Source: Nitrosopumilales archaeon (lineage in GTDB: Archaea; Thermoproteota; Nitrososphaeria; Nitrososphaerales; Nitrosopumilaceae). Taken from it: a stretch of DNA of 62,602 nt. The notes beneath the pieces were generated by a model. That model was not told where the DNA came from. It saw nothing but the letters and a program-made list of their open reading frames with translations, and did not search any database. Position 1 is the stretch's first letter. Every line of letters starts with the position of its first letter. The translations under genes were made by a program, and so were the position numbers. The stretch spans positions 1 through 62,602 of the forward strand of contig QYPM01000016.1 in assembly GCA_007280465.1 (NCBI GenBank), read 5' to 3'. Shown piece after piece: positions 27,809 through 38,579 of this stretch.

Positions 27809-28630
27809 ATGGATATTATAATTGGACATACTCCCGATGCAGATGATGCTTTCATGTTCTATGGAATGCTTAGCGGTAAAGTTACTTCACCGCACTTTAA
27901 TGTAAAACATGTTGTAGAAGATATTGAGACTTTGAACAAGAGGGCTCAAACACATGAGCTTGATGTAACGGCAGTCTCTGTCCATGCTTGTGCATATTTA
28001 CACGATTATACAATTCTTAGAAGTGGAGGAAGTTTTGGAAAAGGTTACGGACCAATCGTAGTAGCAAAACAAGAACTCTCTTTAGAAAAATTAAGAAAAT
28101 CCAAGATTGCAATTCCTGGAAAACTCACCTCGGCATTTCTTTTACTAGAATTAATGATTGGCAAGTTTGATTATACCGAGATGAAATTTAGCGACATTCC
28201 AGATGCAGTTGCAAGCGGACAAGTAGATGCAGGACTAGTCATTCACGAGGGACAGATAACATATGAACAAAAAGGCTTGATGAAGCTTTTAGATGTAGGC
28301 GAGTGGTGGAGAGACAGTACTGGAGGATTACCAGTTCCATTAGGGGTAAACGTAATGAGCAATCATTTCGGAATTGAGACTATACGAAAGTTTGATGAGT
28401 TTTTCCGTGAATCAATTGTATACGGCATGGCAAGACAAAGTGAAGCACTGGATTATGCCATGCAATACGGAAGAGGTCAGTCAAAGGATCTGATTGACAG
28501 ATTTGTTAGAATGTATGTAAACGATGTAACAATTGAGATGGGAGTTTTAGGAGAGCAAGCAATTAGAAATCTATTCCAGTTTGGAATAGAAAAAGGTCTA
28601 GTGCCAGAGTTTGAACTTAGAATAGCTTAA
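27809..28630 (+). CDS. mqnD: Menaquinone (futalosine) pathway MqnD-like protein
   Basis: IIIGHTPDADDAFMFYGML...SGQVDAGLVIHEGQITYEQKGL...WWRDSTGGLPVPLGVNV. Confidence 0.8.
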   Translation: MDIIIGHTPDADDAFMFYGMLSGKVTSPHFNVKHVVEDIETLNKRAQTHELDVTAVSVHACAYLHDYTILRSGGSFGKGYGPIVVAKQELSLEKLRKSKIAIPGKLTSAFLLLELMIGKFDYTEMKFSDIPDAVASGQVDAGLVIHEGQITYEQKGLMKLLDVGEWWRDSTGGLPVPLGVNVMSNHFGIETIRKFDEFFRESIVYGMARQSEALDYAMQYGRGQSKDLIDRFVRMYVNDVTIEMGVLGEQAIRNLFQFGIEKGLVPEFELRIA

Positions 28631-28662
28631 CAGTTATTTATTACACTTGGAATAATTCTTTA

Positions 28663-28941
28663 ATGGACAAGCGAGTCTTTGCTCTTGGCATTACAATGCT
28701 TGCAGTAGGTTTTGCAGTTTATGGATATCTTCATGAAATAGAACCTGCGGGAAAGTCGGACATGACTGATGAAGAAAAAATAGCCTTTGACCAAGATCTT
28801 GTAGTAAATGTAGGTCTTAGAAACATTGCAGGACTAGTTGGAGGACTTGGATTTTTCATCATACTAATCAGCATTGGAATTAAAGGAAAAAAGAAAGGCG
28901 GTACAGGAAAAACAGTTACACAAAAGCCAGCCGAGACCTAA
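28663..28941 (+). CDS. Small membrane protein
   Basis: 92-aa ORF with two TMs. Confidence 0.5.
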   Translation: MDKRVFALGITMLAVGFAVYGYLHEIEPAGKSDMTDEEKIAFDQDLVVNVGLRNIAGLVGGLGFFIILISIGIKGKKKGGTGKTVTQKPAET

Positions 28942-30083
28942 AATGTTTTTAAAATATTAAAAAATGTATCTCTCTGAGCTGGTTCTCTGCCAATCTCTTT
29001 AATCATGTTTGCAAGTTCTATTATAGAAGCGTTCGTTCCCTTGCCTGCTGCTTTGTAAATCTCCTCAGAGAATGCAGTTCCCACCAAGTCATTTCCGCCA
29101 TAAGTCAGAGCAACCTGTGCAAGTTTCTTGCCAAGTGCAACCCAGTATACAGAGATATTATCAAGTTCTTTTGCAAGCATCAACCTAGAGATTGCAGTTA
29201 TTCTAAGATCATATGTAGAAGGACTCTCAGCTGTAACTAGTCCCTTCTTTTCAAGTTCGGTATTATCAAGGCTGAATTTTAACGGAATCAATGTAAGAAA
29301 TCCCTTGGTTCTTTTTTGTACCTCTCTTAATTTTACCAAATGATCAATGATATGTTCAGGTTTTTCAATATGCCCAAATAACATGGTGGCGTTGCTTTTT
29401 ATTCCAAGATTGTGGGCCTGCTCTATGGTATCTAGCCATTCTTGTCCAGAACACTTGCCCCTAACTATTTTATTTCGAATATCAGGATGGAAGAGTTCTG
29501 CACCGCCTCCTGGCATCGTATCCAGGCCAGCTGCTTTGAATCTAGTCAATACTTCTTTTACAGAATTTTTTGTAAGTCTTGCGATAAAGAAAACTTCAGC
29601 TGCAGTAAGTGCCTTGATATGCATTTGAGGATGATTCTGTTTTATTGTTCTAAACATTTCTTCATAGTATTCCATTGGAAGTTCAGGATGAAATCCACCT
29701 ACTATGTGAACCTCTGTGGCACCCATCTCTTTTGCAATTGCAACTCGGCTTGCAATATCTTTTGCAGATAAAGTGTATGCATCACTTTCATCACCTTTTC
29801 TATAAAACGCACACATCTGACAGCTTGCAGCACAAACATTTGTGTAATTCATGTAGTAAGATGCAGCAAATGTAACTTGTTGTCCAACTCTTTGTTGTCT
29901 AATCAGATCTGCCGCTGCACCCAACATGTAGAGATTATCATAAGACATTAACTCCATTCCATCATCGTAGGAAAGTTCCTCTCCTGCAATTGCTTTTTCA
30001 AGCGCCTTTGATTCCTTTACTAGTTTTTCTAGCATGATACTACTTGAAGACGGTATCAATATAAAATTACCAAAGATTGCCAT
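28938..30083 (-). CDS. mqnE: Radical SAM aminofutalosine synthase MqnE-like
   Basis: CAASCQMCAFYR cluster; EVHIVGGFHPELPMEYYEEM; LDTMPGGGAELFHPDIR; SNATMLFGHIE. Confidence 0.85.
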   Translation of the reverse strand: MAIFGNFILIPSSSSIMLEKLVKESKALEKAIAGEELSYDDGMELMSYDNLYMLGAAADLIRQQRVGQQVTFAASYYMNYTNVCAASCQMCAFYRKGDESDAYTLSAKDIASRVAIAKEMGATEVHIVGGFHPELPMEYYEEMFRTIKQNHPQMHIKALTAAEVFFIARLTKNSVKEVLTRFKAAGLDTMPGGGAELFHPDIRNKIVRGKCSGQEWLDTIEQAHNLGIKSNATMLFGHIEKPEHIIDHLVKLREVQKRTKGFLTLIPLKFSLDNTELEKKGLVTAESPSTYDLRITAISRLMLAKELDNISVYWVALGKKLAQVALTYGGNDLVGTAFSEEIYKAAGKGTNASIIELANMIKEIGREPAQRDTFFNILKTF

Positions 30084-30121
30084 TCGTTAGATTATTGTAC
30101 ATGTATAATACCACACATTTC

Positions 30122-30520
30122 ATGAAACTTCACCACATTGGCATTGTAGTAAACAGCATCCAAGAATCCCTAGGCGAGCTTAAAAATTACCTAGACTTTG
30201 AGACAACAAGTGCCATAATGCCAGTTGGCAGCCAAAAAGTCAACATTTGCCTCTTAAAAATAGGAGTGCCATTCCTAGAGTTGATAGAGCCAACATCTCT
30301 GGACTCTGGAATTAGCGAGTTTGCAAAATCTGGTGGAGGAATACACCACCTGTGCTATGAGGTAAAGGACATAGAATCAGAATTAGAATCATTCTCAAGA
30401 AAAGGTGCAACCATACTTGTAAATCCCATAAAAGGTTTTGATGAGCGCCGTATTGCATTTGTTGATTTGAATACAAAAAATACCAAATGTGGCCTTGTCG
30501 AACTTTTAGAGACAAAATAA
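30122..30520 (+). CDS. mce: Methylmalonyl-CoA epimerase (VOC family)
   Basis: MKLHHIGIVVNSIQESL...FLELIEPTS...GGGIHHLCYEVKDIE...GFDERRIAFVD. Confidence 0.85.
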   Translation: MKLHHIGIVVNSIQESLGELKNYLDFETTSAIMPVGSQKVNICLLKIGVPFLELIEPTSLDSGISEFAKSGGGIHHLCYEVKDIESELESFSRKGATILVNPIKGFDERRIAFVDLNTKNTKCGLVELLETK

Positions 30521-30524
30521 AATT

Positions 30525-31955
30525 TTAGAAATTATTTTTCAGATGCACATTAGATCTTGACGATATTCCAATTATAGCAACAATTGATATCAAAAGTGCA
30601 ATGGATGCAAGTGGACCAAATTCTGGAACAAATGTTGCGCTCTTTGAGAATACAATAGTATGATTGCCACGATTACCCTCTTGCCACGCTAGATAGACCG
30701 CGTTGTTCAATGCAACCATTTTACTATCATATGATTCGACTTTACTACTGCTGACATTGGTAGAATTGTCAAATGTTACTCCGCCATCAGAACTCTTGGT
30801 GATAAGTACGTCAAATCTTCCAGGACTGCTATCCACCCAACTGATGTAGATGGTACCATCAGACACAATTTTTGGCCAACCAGATGCACCAAAATTATTA
30901 CTAATGTTTACGGGCGTGCCAAAAGTTACACCGTTATCAGTACTTTTTGCAAAAAAGACATCATAGTTTTGGCTAGCTATAGTCTGAGTCCATGTCACAT
31001 AGACATTATTTCCAGTGACTGCAAATTGTGGATATCCAGAATCAGTATGTTGATTGCTTATGTTAATAGGAGCCCCAAAAGATTTTCCGCCATCAATACT
31101 TTTTGTAAATAAAATATCATAGTTTCCCGAAGTATTATCCATCCAAACAGCATAGATATTATCTTTTGATACAGAGATTTGTGGGGTCCCAGATTGACCA
31201 GTAGTGGAACTTACATCAATTGGGAGATGAAACGAGGTACCATAATCATCACTTTTGCTTAGAAATATCTCAAAATTTCCTTTGTTATTATCCTCCCAAG
31301 CCAAATATACTTGATTTCCAGTAGCAAGCAATTTTGGAATTCCAGAATTTCCTAAATTATGAGTCAAGTACGAGGGTGAGCCAATCGAGATTGCCTTGTC
31401 ATCACTTTTTGCAAATACGATATTTGTGGAATTGTTATCAGACTTTTCAAGCCATGTAAAGTACACGTGGTTATCAGAAATGGCCATTTGTGGAAATGCT
31501 GCAAGTTTTGTGCTATCACTTATCATAACTGGTTTTTCAAAACTTGAACCGCCATCAGTACTTTTTGTAAGAAATACAGAGGCAGTGCCAGAAAGCGATG
31601 TCTGCCATACCACATAGACATCTTTGCCCTTTTGTGCAAATGCCGCATAACCTGATTGGCCAGAATTTGTACCAGACAGATTTATTGGATTAGTAAATGT
31701 ACTTCCACCATCAGTACTTTTTGAAAAGAATACATCAGATCTTCCAGATTTGTTTTCCAGCCACAGCGCAAAGACTCCATCATTTGATGCTAAGATATCA
31801 GGACTTTGAGAGTCAGACGAAATATTGCTAATAGTTACAGCGTTTGTAAAACCTGGTGATGTAGTTTGAGCAAAACTTGGCAATATCCCCGATAAAACAA
31901 AAAGAGTCAGAATTACAAATGCGAATACTTTCACATGTTTATTCCAGATTCCCAA
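30525..31955 (-). CDS. Secreted BNR/sialidase-like repeat protein with PEFG-type C-terminus
   Basis: Repeated VFLTKSTDGGSSF-type blades; C-term VPEFGPLASIALLISIVAIIGISSRSN. Confidence 0.8.
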   Translation of the reverse strand: MGIWNKHVKVFAFVILTLFVLSGILPSFAQTTSPGFTNAVTISNISSDSQSPDILASNDGVFALWLENKSGRSDVFFSKSTDGGSTFTNPINLSGTNSGQSGYAAFAQKGKDVYVVWQTSLSGTASVFLTKSTDGGSSFEKPVMISDSTKLAAFPQMAISDNHVYFTWLEKSDNNSTNIVFAKSDDKAISIGSPSYLTHNLGNSGIPKLLATGNQVYLAWEDNNKGNFEIFLSKSDDYGTSFHLPIDVSSTTGQSGTPQISVSKDNIYAVWMDNTSGNYDILFTKSIDGGKSFGAPINISNQHTDSGYPQFAVTGNNVYVTWTQTIASQNYDVFFAKSTDNGVTFGTPVNISNNFGASGWPKIVSDGTIYISWVDSSPGRFDVLITKSSDGGVTFDNSTNVSSSKVESYDSKMVALNNAVYLAWQEGNRGNHTIVFSKSATFVPEFGPLASIALLISIVAIIGISSRSNVHLKNNF

Positions 31956-31975
31956 TATAATATGGTATCACAGAG

Positions 31976-32368
31976 TTATTTCAAATCCACTTTATCTACT
32001 ATAAGATTTAGTTCCACTGTTTCTTTTGTGTTTACTGCGTTGGTAAGATGAGTTGTCATGGTTACCAAACTATCTTTACCACCAATTTTCAAACTTGTTT
32101 TGATTAAAATTGGCTTAAAGTCAGTATTTGGTCCAAGCATCAGTTTTGGAATCTCATTGGTTATAGAAAGATCAGTTGTTGCCTTTACCTTATAGGCCTC
32201 AACATCTGTAAAATACACTCCTCCTCTCATAGTAGGTTCCCGTACCGGAATTTTGGATTTTACGATTGATATCTTTTGGACAGGATATGATTTTTCCTCA
32301 ATAGTTATGACATATGAGAGATTTTGTCCCTCTGATACCTTGATAATTACATCTTCATTTTCTATCAT
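31976..32368 (-). CDS. Hypothetical protein
   Basis: 130-aa ORF. Confidence 0.5.
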   Translation of the reverse strand: MIENEDVIIKVSEGQNLSYVITIEEKSYPVQKISIVKSKIPVREPTMRGGVYFTDVEAYKVKATTDLSITNEIPKLMLGPNTDFKPILIKTSLKIGGKDSLVTMTTHLTNAVNTKETVELNLIVDKVDLK

Positions 32369-32457
32369 TTGAGATTTAATTTCAAATCAACCTCTAATAA
32401 TCTTCTGCATGATAAAACTACGATACTTTTACAACCAGTATTACCTAGTAGGTATTT

Positions 32458-33987
32458 ATGAAAAATTACGAAGTAGAAGCTGCGTGGCACTATCACAACG
32501 GCACAAAACATCCAAACGGAATGCTACTAAGCAGATTCCACATGTATCATCCTTCACAAAGACCTACACCTTACAAGATTTACAAAAACGTATCACAGAT
32601 TATTTTACCAATAGAAAAAAACTCAATAGGAGTTTCTACACTTGATGCCATTTCTACTAATCTAGATATCAAAGATAAAACAGTTCCAGATTTGCAAACC
32701 CTGTCAAGAATTTTATATTTTTCAGCAGGAATTACAAAGAAAATAAAATTTCAAGGTCTAGGAGAGATGGATTTTCGTGCGGCCTCTTGTACCGGTGCGT
32801 TGTATCACATTGAAGTCTATGTTGTATGTTCAAATATTGCAGGACTTGATGCGGGGGTATATCACTTTGATCCAAAAGAAATGAAACTAGATGTAATACG
32901 ACGTGGAGACTATAGAGGAAAAATTCTTCAGTCTACTGCAGACGAGTCATTTACAAAACATTCACCAATCATGCTTATTTTCACTGATGTCTTTACAAGA
33001 AATTCTGTAAAATACCAATCAAGAGAATACCGACATGCATTTTGGGATAGTGGAACCATATTGGCAAACACACTAGCAATTACAACTGCTCACAAAATAC
33101 CATCAAAGATTATCACAGGTTTTGTAGATTCGCAAATAGGTCACCTACTAGGATTAGATACAACCCAAGAGGTACCGCTCGTAATTTTGCCACTTGGAAT
33201 AACAGACCAAGAGATTTCACCATATCCAGACGTGGCAGACGTCAATTTAGAAGCAATTTCATCAGAATATGAGATAGAATATCCAGAAATTAATGCCATA
33301 CATGATTCATCTTGTCTTCTAAATGATATCGAAGTGAAAGCATGGAGATATGAAATGACAAGACAGTCAAAAAGTAATTCCCAATTTATGGCACTTGAAA
33401 AAAGGATCAATAGCAGCGAACCAATAGAGCAGACAATAATCAAGCGTGGTTCTACAAGAAAATTCTCACTAGAATCAATAACCCTAGAGCAGTTATCAAC
33501 AATTCTTAGTTGTGCAACATCTGGAATTAATGCAGATTTTGTAAACCATGAAACATTATCTGATCCATATATCATTGCAAATGCAGTTGACGGATTGGAT
33601 TCTGGCTCGTACTATTATAACAAAGAGAAAAACGAACTTGAATTATTACGAAAAGGAAACTTTAGACATACATCAGGAAATCTCGGATTAAACCAGGACT
33701 TGCCATATGATGCAAGTGTTACAATTTTCTTTATGATAAATCTCAAAAAGATTTTAGAACAATTTGGAAACCGAGGATATAGAGTAGCCCAATTAGATTC
33801 TGCAATCGCCGGAGGCAAGGCATATCTTGCATCATATGCACTAGACCTTGGTGCAACAGGACTTACATTTTATGATGATGCAGTTACCAGTTTTTTTTCA
33901 CCGCACGCCATAGATAAAGAGGCCATGTTTTTGATTGCAATAGGAAAAAAAGAAAAAGCTCCCAAACAGAATCAAACTTCATCTTAA
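32458..33987 (+). CDS. Tandem SagB/ThcOx-type nitroreductase-like protein
   Basis: Two SagB-like halves: DLQTLSRILYFSAGIT...RAASCTGALYHIEVYVVC...GLDAGVYHFD and RGSTRKFSLESITLEQLSTILSCATSG...GLDSGSYYYN. Confidence 0.8.
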   Translation: MKNYEVEAAWHYHNGTKHPNGMLLSRFHMYHPSQRPTPYKIYKNVSQIILPIEKNSIGVSTLDAISTNLDIKDKTVPDLQTLSRILYFSAGITKKIKFQGLGEMDFRAASCTGALYHIEVYVVCSNIAGLDAGVYHFDPKEMKLDVIRRGDYRGKILQSTADESFTKHSPIMLIFTDVFTRNSVKYQSREYRHAFWDSGTILANTLAITTAHKIPSKIITGFVDSQIGHLLGLDTTQEVPLVILPLGITDQEISPYPDVADVNLEAISSEYEIEYPEINAIHDSSCLLNDIEVKAWRYEMTRQSKSNSQFMALEKRINSSEPIEQTIIKRGSTRKFSLESITLEQLSTILSCATSGINADFVNHETLSDPYIIANAVDGLDSGSYYYNKEKNELELLRKGNFRHTSGNLGLNQDLPYDASVTIFFMINLKKILEQFGNRGYRVAQLDSAIAGGKAYLASYALDLGATGLTFYDDAVTSFFSPHAIDKEAMFLIAIGKKEKAPKQNQTSS

Positions 33988-34175
33988 AGAACAACCAGTG
34001 ATTTCCCCCTGGATCAAAGTGAATAAGACAATACTTGCCTTTTAGCCTAACCGTGAATGTTTACAATCTCTTTGCAAAATGACACCAAGTGTTAGTATTT
34101 CATGGCACAGCATAGTATCGATATATTAGAAGAATTCTTAATGCTTATATTTTTAGGACCAAGTTCAACACAAGT

Positions 34176-34376
34176 ATGCACTCCAAGACAAAGTACGTTG
34201 TTCTCGCCTTACTTATTTTGATTCCATCATTTGTAAACTTGGGAGTTCCCATTTACAACAGAGATTCACCGGAATTATTTGGACTGCCATTTTTCTATTG
34301 GTTCCAAACATTTTGGTTATTTGCATGTAGTGGATTTTATTTTGCATATGCTAAACTGATGGAGAAAACAGTATGA
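34176..34376 (+). CDS. DUF3311-like small membrane protein
   Basis: Two TMs; overlaps start of SSS symporter as commonly seen. Confidence 0.7.
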   Translation: MHSKTKYVVLALLILIPSFVNLGVPIYNRDSPELFGLPFFYWFQTFWLFACSGFYFAYAKLMEKTV

Positions 34377-35869
34377 TAGGTTGGGATGTAATTCTAGTAT
34401 TTGTTTCATTATTTATCGTCTTTATCGGATTAGGATTTTATGGCAAGTATTGGAGAAGAGGAGATCTCAATCACGTACACGAGTGGTCGTTAGGTGGAAG
34501 AAGACTAGGTACAACACTGGTCTTTTTCCTCATCGGAGCAGACCTGTATACCGCATATAGTTTTGTTGCAATCCCATCAGGAGTATTTGCAAAAGGTTCA
34601 CTATACTTTTTTGCAATTCCTTATGTGATGTTAACTTTTGCCGTGGCACTTGTTACAATGCCAAAACTTTGGACACTCTCAAAAGAAAAGGGATACATCA
34701 CGGCTTCAGATTTTGTAAAAGACAGATTCAGTAGCAGAACATTAGCTATAATGATTGCAATTACAGGTATTGTTGCAGAGCTGCCATATATTGCACTTCA
34801 GATAGTGGGCATGCAAGCAGTACTGACTGTGATGTTGGCAGGATACGCCAATTCCCAGATGGTTACAGAGATTTCACTTCTTGTTGCTTTTGTAATCTTG
34901 GCAGCCTTTACATATTCAAGTGGATTGCGTGGTGCAACTCTTACTGCAATCTTCAAGGATATTCTAGTATGGATTACAGTAATTGTGGTGATAGTTGCAG
35001 TTCCAATAAGCATAGGAGGGTTTGGAAATGCGTTCAAGGCAGCCAAGGATAATTATGTTACACTGCCAGAGAATCTAGTTCCGGCTTATGCAACTTTGAT
35101 TTTAGGCAGTGCATTGGCTCTATACCTCTACCCACATGCAATAACAGGGGTTTTGAGTTCTCAAAGTGCACAAAAGCTTCGCTCTAGTACGGCACTTTTG
35201 CCTTTGTACGGAGTGGGACTTGCAATACTTGCACTGATGGGAATACTAGTCTATGCAGTTCCAGGAGCCATGCACTTTTTGTCAGGATTTCCCGAGAGTT
35301 CACGTGGAATATTGGTTGTTCCATCATTGATCCTATACTCTCTACCAGGATGGTTTTCAGGAATTGCATTACTCGGAATTTTTGTCGGAGGCCTTGTACC
35401 TGCGGCAATCATGGCAATGGCACAGGCAAATCTCTTGACTAGAAATATTATCAAAGAGATAAAACCAAATCTTTCAAACAATTCAGAAATTAAGATAACA
35501 AAAATGTCATCAACAGTATTCAAATTTGTAGCTCTTGCATTTGTGTTTTCAGTTCCTGCAACTTATGCAATATCATTACAGCTACTTGGAGGAATACTAA
35601 TTGTTCAGATATTACCTGCAGTATTTTTTGGACTGTATGTAAAATCACTTAGAAAGACTCCGTTGATAATAGGTTTGATTGCAGGAATATTTTCCGGCAT
35701 ATACATGCTAGAGATGGCAAATAGTTTTGGCCAGTTGACATCATCTCTTTTCAAAACTGGCTTTGGTCCAATATACATAGCAGTAATAGCACTTGCAATC
35801 AATCTTGCAATATCATTTGGAGGAAGTGCAGTATTACACAGACGTGCAATTAAAAATCAAACAGGCTAA
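34373..35869 (+). CDS. Sodium:solute symporter (SSS) family protein
   Basis: [31 protein letters not shown]; about 13 TMs. Confidence 0.85.
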   Translation: MIGWDVILVFVSLFIVFIGLGFYGKYWRRGDLNHVHEWSLGGRRLGTTLVFFLIGADLYTAYSFVAIPSGVFAKGSLYFFAIPYVMLTFAVALVTMPKLWTLSKEKGYITASDFVKDRFSSRTLAIMIAITGIVAELPYIALQIVGMQAVLTVMLAGYANSQMVTEISLLVAFVILAAFTYSSGLRGATLTAIFKDILVWITVIVVIVAVPISIGGFGNAFKAAKDNYVTLPENLVPAYATLILGSALALYLYPHAITGVLSSQSAQKLRSSTALLPLYGVGLAILALMGILVYAVPGAMHFLSGFPESSRGILVVPSLILYSLPGWFSGIALLGIFVGGLVPAAIMAMAQANLLTRNIIKEIKPNLSNNSEIKITKMSSTVFKFVALAFVFSVPATYAISLQLLGGILIVQILPAVFFGLYVKSLRKTPLIIGLIAGIFSGIYMLEMANSFGQLTSSLFKTGFGPIYIAVIALAINLAISFGGSAVLHRRAIKNQTG

Positions 35870-35905
35870 TTAATATATAATAAAATGTAGTTGAGTGGTT
35901 TACGA

Positions 35906-36466
35906 CTACTCGTATTCCATCAATTTCTTTTCTTCTAATAGTGTGTGAAGATTGTGTACTGCACGATAAACTTCTGCCTCTTTCTTTGTTCCAGTACAGA
36001 CTAGTTTTCCAGAAGCAAAGATAAGAACTACTGAACGCGGATCAAGCATTCTATGTATCAAACCTGGAAATTGTTCTGGCTCATACATACTTCTTGGAAG
36101 ACTTCTTGCTGCTTTTTCCAAGTGAACCTTACCGCCAAGACTAACAGACGCTACAATATTTTGAATTGTAATTTCTGCATTCTTTTTGATTTTTATCTTA
36201 CCTTTTCGCAGTCTTTGTACTACAGTGTTTACGGCATTTATTGCAGCCTCTTCTGACTTGGAGCCAGTACAAACCATTTTACCCGAGCTGAAGATCAGTG
36301 TTGCAGTTTTTGGAGATTTCAATCTAAAAACTAGACCTGGAAACTGTTCAGGATGGTATTCTACGTCTGGGAATTCTTTTGTAATTGCTATGAGATCAAT
36401 TTTTTGGTCTACGGTTGCAGAAGCTACTACATTTACGATGTCAACAATCGGTTTTGTTTGTGGCAT
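35906..36466 (-). CDS. tbp: TATA-box binding protein
   Basis: Two TBP repeats: EYHPEQFPGLVFRLKSPKTATLIFSSGKMVCTGSKSEEAA and MYEPEQFPGLIHRMLDPRSVVLIFASGKLVCTGTK. Confidence 0.97.
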   Translation of the reverse strand: MPQTKPIVDIVNVVASATVDQKIDLIAITKEFPDVEYHPEQFPGLVFRLKSPKTATLIFSSGKMVCTGSKSEEAAINAVNTVVQRLRKGKIKIKKNAEITIQNIVASVSLGGKVHLEKAARSLPRSMYEPEQFPGLIHRMLDPRSVVLIFASGKLVCTGTKKEAEVYRAVHNLHTLLEEKKLMEYE

Positions 36467-36475
36467 TTAAATAGG

Positions 36476-36502
36476 TTATAAAGTGGTACCATATATAACC
36501 AA
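36476..36502. promoter_or_regulatory. tbp promoter region with inverted repeat
   Basis: ggttata...ggtacc...tataacc overlapping a minus-strand TATA-like ttatatatgg about 25-34 nt upstream of the tbp ATG. Confidence 0.45.
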
Positions 36503-36692
36503 TTACATAGAAACCGTGACTGTAAAGGTAAAAGATCTTACAGTATGTTTTCAAGACAGAAAATTTTCGATCTAAAAATTGATCGTAGTTTTACAGATTT
36601 TTAATTACAAAAAACTCGCCATATGATAATATCAAGTCAACACAGAAATATTTTCACGGTATATATTTTGGTAAAAAATCTCTACAATACAA

Positions 36693-37058
36693 ATGCGTTC
36701 TAATGGAAACCATGGAAGATCTGAAGATGACGAGCATTCAAAGACTTCAGAGATATCCAAAATAAAAAAAGAGATTGAAACAGCAGATAAGGTATTCTAT
36801 GACGAACTTGCTAGCAAATATTTTCTGCTTGACAAATTTAGCCTCGAACAATTAAGGGACATGTGTAATAGTCTACTTGGAAAAGGTCCAGATGTAGAAT
36901 ATTATGAGGATGAACATACGAATAAAATTACAGAGTTACCGCAGTACAAGGAAGATTTCATTCATTTCATAATTGACGAATTCCAATTTTCTGAAATCAG
37001 AGATTATGCACTAAGAAAACGCATAGTTATCAGCCGTTTTTTTGAGAATAAAAAATAA
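36693..37058 (+). CDS. Hypothetical protein
   Basis: 121-aa charged ORF. Confidence 0.55.
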   Translation: MRSNGNHGRSEDDEHSKTSEISKIKKEIETADKVFYDELASKYFLLDKFSLEQLRDMCNSLLGKGPDVEYYEDEHTNKITELPQYKEDFIHFIIDEFQFSEIRDYALRKRIVISRFFENKK

Positions 37059-37059
37059 G

Positions 37060-38523
37060 TTATTTGTTCAGTATGGTCAAGTTAAGAAACACAGTCTTTG
37101 TCACATAACCATCTGATGCACTAATTCCAACGGTATAATTCCCAGGAGTGATTCCCCCATCATGAAGGGACATCAAAACTTGTCGATCATGTGAAATGTC
37201 TACCACATCAGATGCAAACCGTACTGTCAGATTACCCAGTTCGGCAGTTGAAGTAATTGAGCTTGACGCGTTTAAAGAGATAGGATTAGAATGATTCAAG
37301 TCACCTTGAATTTCCAGATTAATTATATCATCGAGTTTATTGGAACCTAGTGTAATCTCCTTTTTACTAGGCATTATTTCAAAAGGTACAGAAATATGCC
37401 CGTTTATCATCCCAACCTTATCAGTATTCCATTCAGAAAACCAGAGGATTTTTTCGTCATGAGGGTCTTGTGAAATGTTAAGAGGATATGTAAGATAGCC
37501 ATCCTTTGGAACAGAAGGAATAGAGTATTCAGTTAGCGTCTTATTTTCCAAATCAAAACACCCTATCTTATTTCCCTGATGTTCATTAAACCATAAAATT
37601 TTTGGATGGTCTGTACCACGAATCCAAAATGGTAACGTTGTGGTATGAAAATGATTTTGTGATGTAGGATATCTAACTAATTTTCCAGTATCAAGATCAT
37701 ATCGGGTAAGAAAACTTGTCCCATGTTCTGTCAGCCAGACAGAATTATTGTTTACTAGTAAATCAGTTGGTGATGAAAATACAATGGTGTTGTAATTTGG
37801 GATGCTTTGAAGTGTGATAATATTTTTTACAAAATTATTTTCTCTAGTAACTTGATATTGTAGAATTTTTTGAGAATCAATGTTAGCTGTCCACACGGAA
37901 TCATTTTGTAAAAATATACCAGCTGGAGTTGTGTTATTGCCAGTTTCAAAAGATGAGATTTTGTAGTTGCCGTCAGTAAATTTTTCTATCACACCAATTG
38001 TATCACCACGCAGAGTGGTAAACCATATTTCTCCATTCTTTGCAACTTTCATCTGAAAAGGTGCCCCAGATTCAGAACGAAATAGATGAAATGTGTCATT
38101 TCCAGGTTCTAGTTGCCAGATGGATTGAGTGCCAAGACCTGAGAACCATATCTTCCCATCACGGTCCTGTACCATAGTCCATACCATGGTAGAATTCCAC
38201 TTTACCACGTCAGGCTGAGAGTTATCTCTAATCCCAAAATTGGCGATATCCCCACTTTCCGGATCAAGTGAGAGTAGATTTTTAGAGTCAGAAGTTGTTA
38301 TCCACACATTGCCATGAGTGTCCACAAGTAGGGCATTTGGCTTGGTTCCTTCAGGTAGAGAATATTCTTTAACATATTGTATAGATGCAGTAATCTGACT
38401 TTTTGTCAAATCATTGCCCTGCCAAGTAATCACAAGGAGCATAATTGCAATTACTGTCACTGACGCTATCAAGATTAGTTTAAGGTTCAAATTACTGAGT
38501 TTCTTTTGATATGGTCTTTGCAT
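37060..38523 (-). CDS. Vgb-like (streptogramin lyase-type) beta-propeller, membrane anchored
   Basis: NVWITTSDSKNLLSLDPESGDI, KIWFSGLGTQSIWQLEP, EIWFTTLRGDTIGVI blades; N-terminal TM. Confidence 0.8.
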   Translation of the reverse strand: MQRPYQKKLSNLNLKLILIASVTVIAIMLLVITWQGNDLTKSQITASIQYVKEYSLPEGTKPNALLVDTHGNVWITTSDSKNLLSLDPESGDIANFGIRDNSQPDVVKWNSTMVWTMVQDRDGKIWFSGLGTQSIWQLEPGNDTFHLFRSESGAPFQMKVAKNGEIWFTTLRGDTIGVIEKFTDGNYKISSFETGNNTTPAGIFLQNDSVWTANIDSQKILQYQVTRENNFVKNIITLQSIPNYNTIVFSSPTDLLVNNNSVWLTEHGTSFLTRYDLDTGKLVRYPTSQNHFHTTTLPFWIRGTDHPKILWFNEHQGNKIGCFDLENKTLTEYSIPSVPKDGYLTYPLNISQDPHDEKILWFSEWNTDKVGMINGHISVPFEIMPSKKEITLGSNKLDDIINLEIQGDLNHSNPISLNASSSITSTAELGNLTVRFASDVVDISHDRQVLMSLHDGGITPGNYTVGISASDGYVTKTVFLNLTILNK

Positions 38524-38579
38524 ATTAGTCTCTCGAAAATAGAGGCAATATAATATAGGAAATCATAGTAAGAAACTTT

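Noticed and set aside
32458-33987. RiPP/TOMM biosynthetic cluster
   Set aside because: Only the SagB-like protein is present; no YcaO, cyclodehydratase or precursor peptide in the window.
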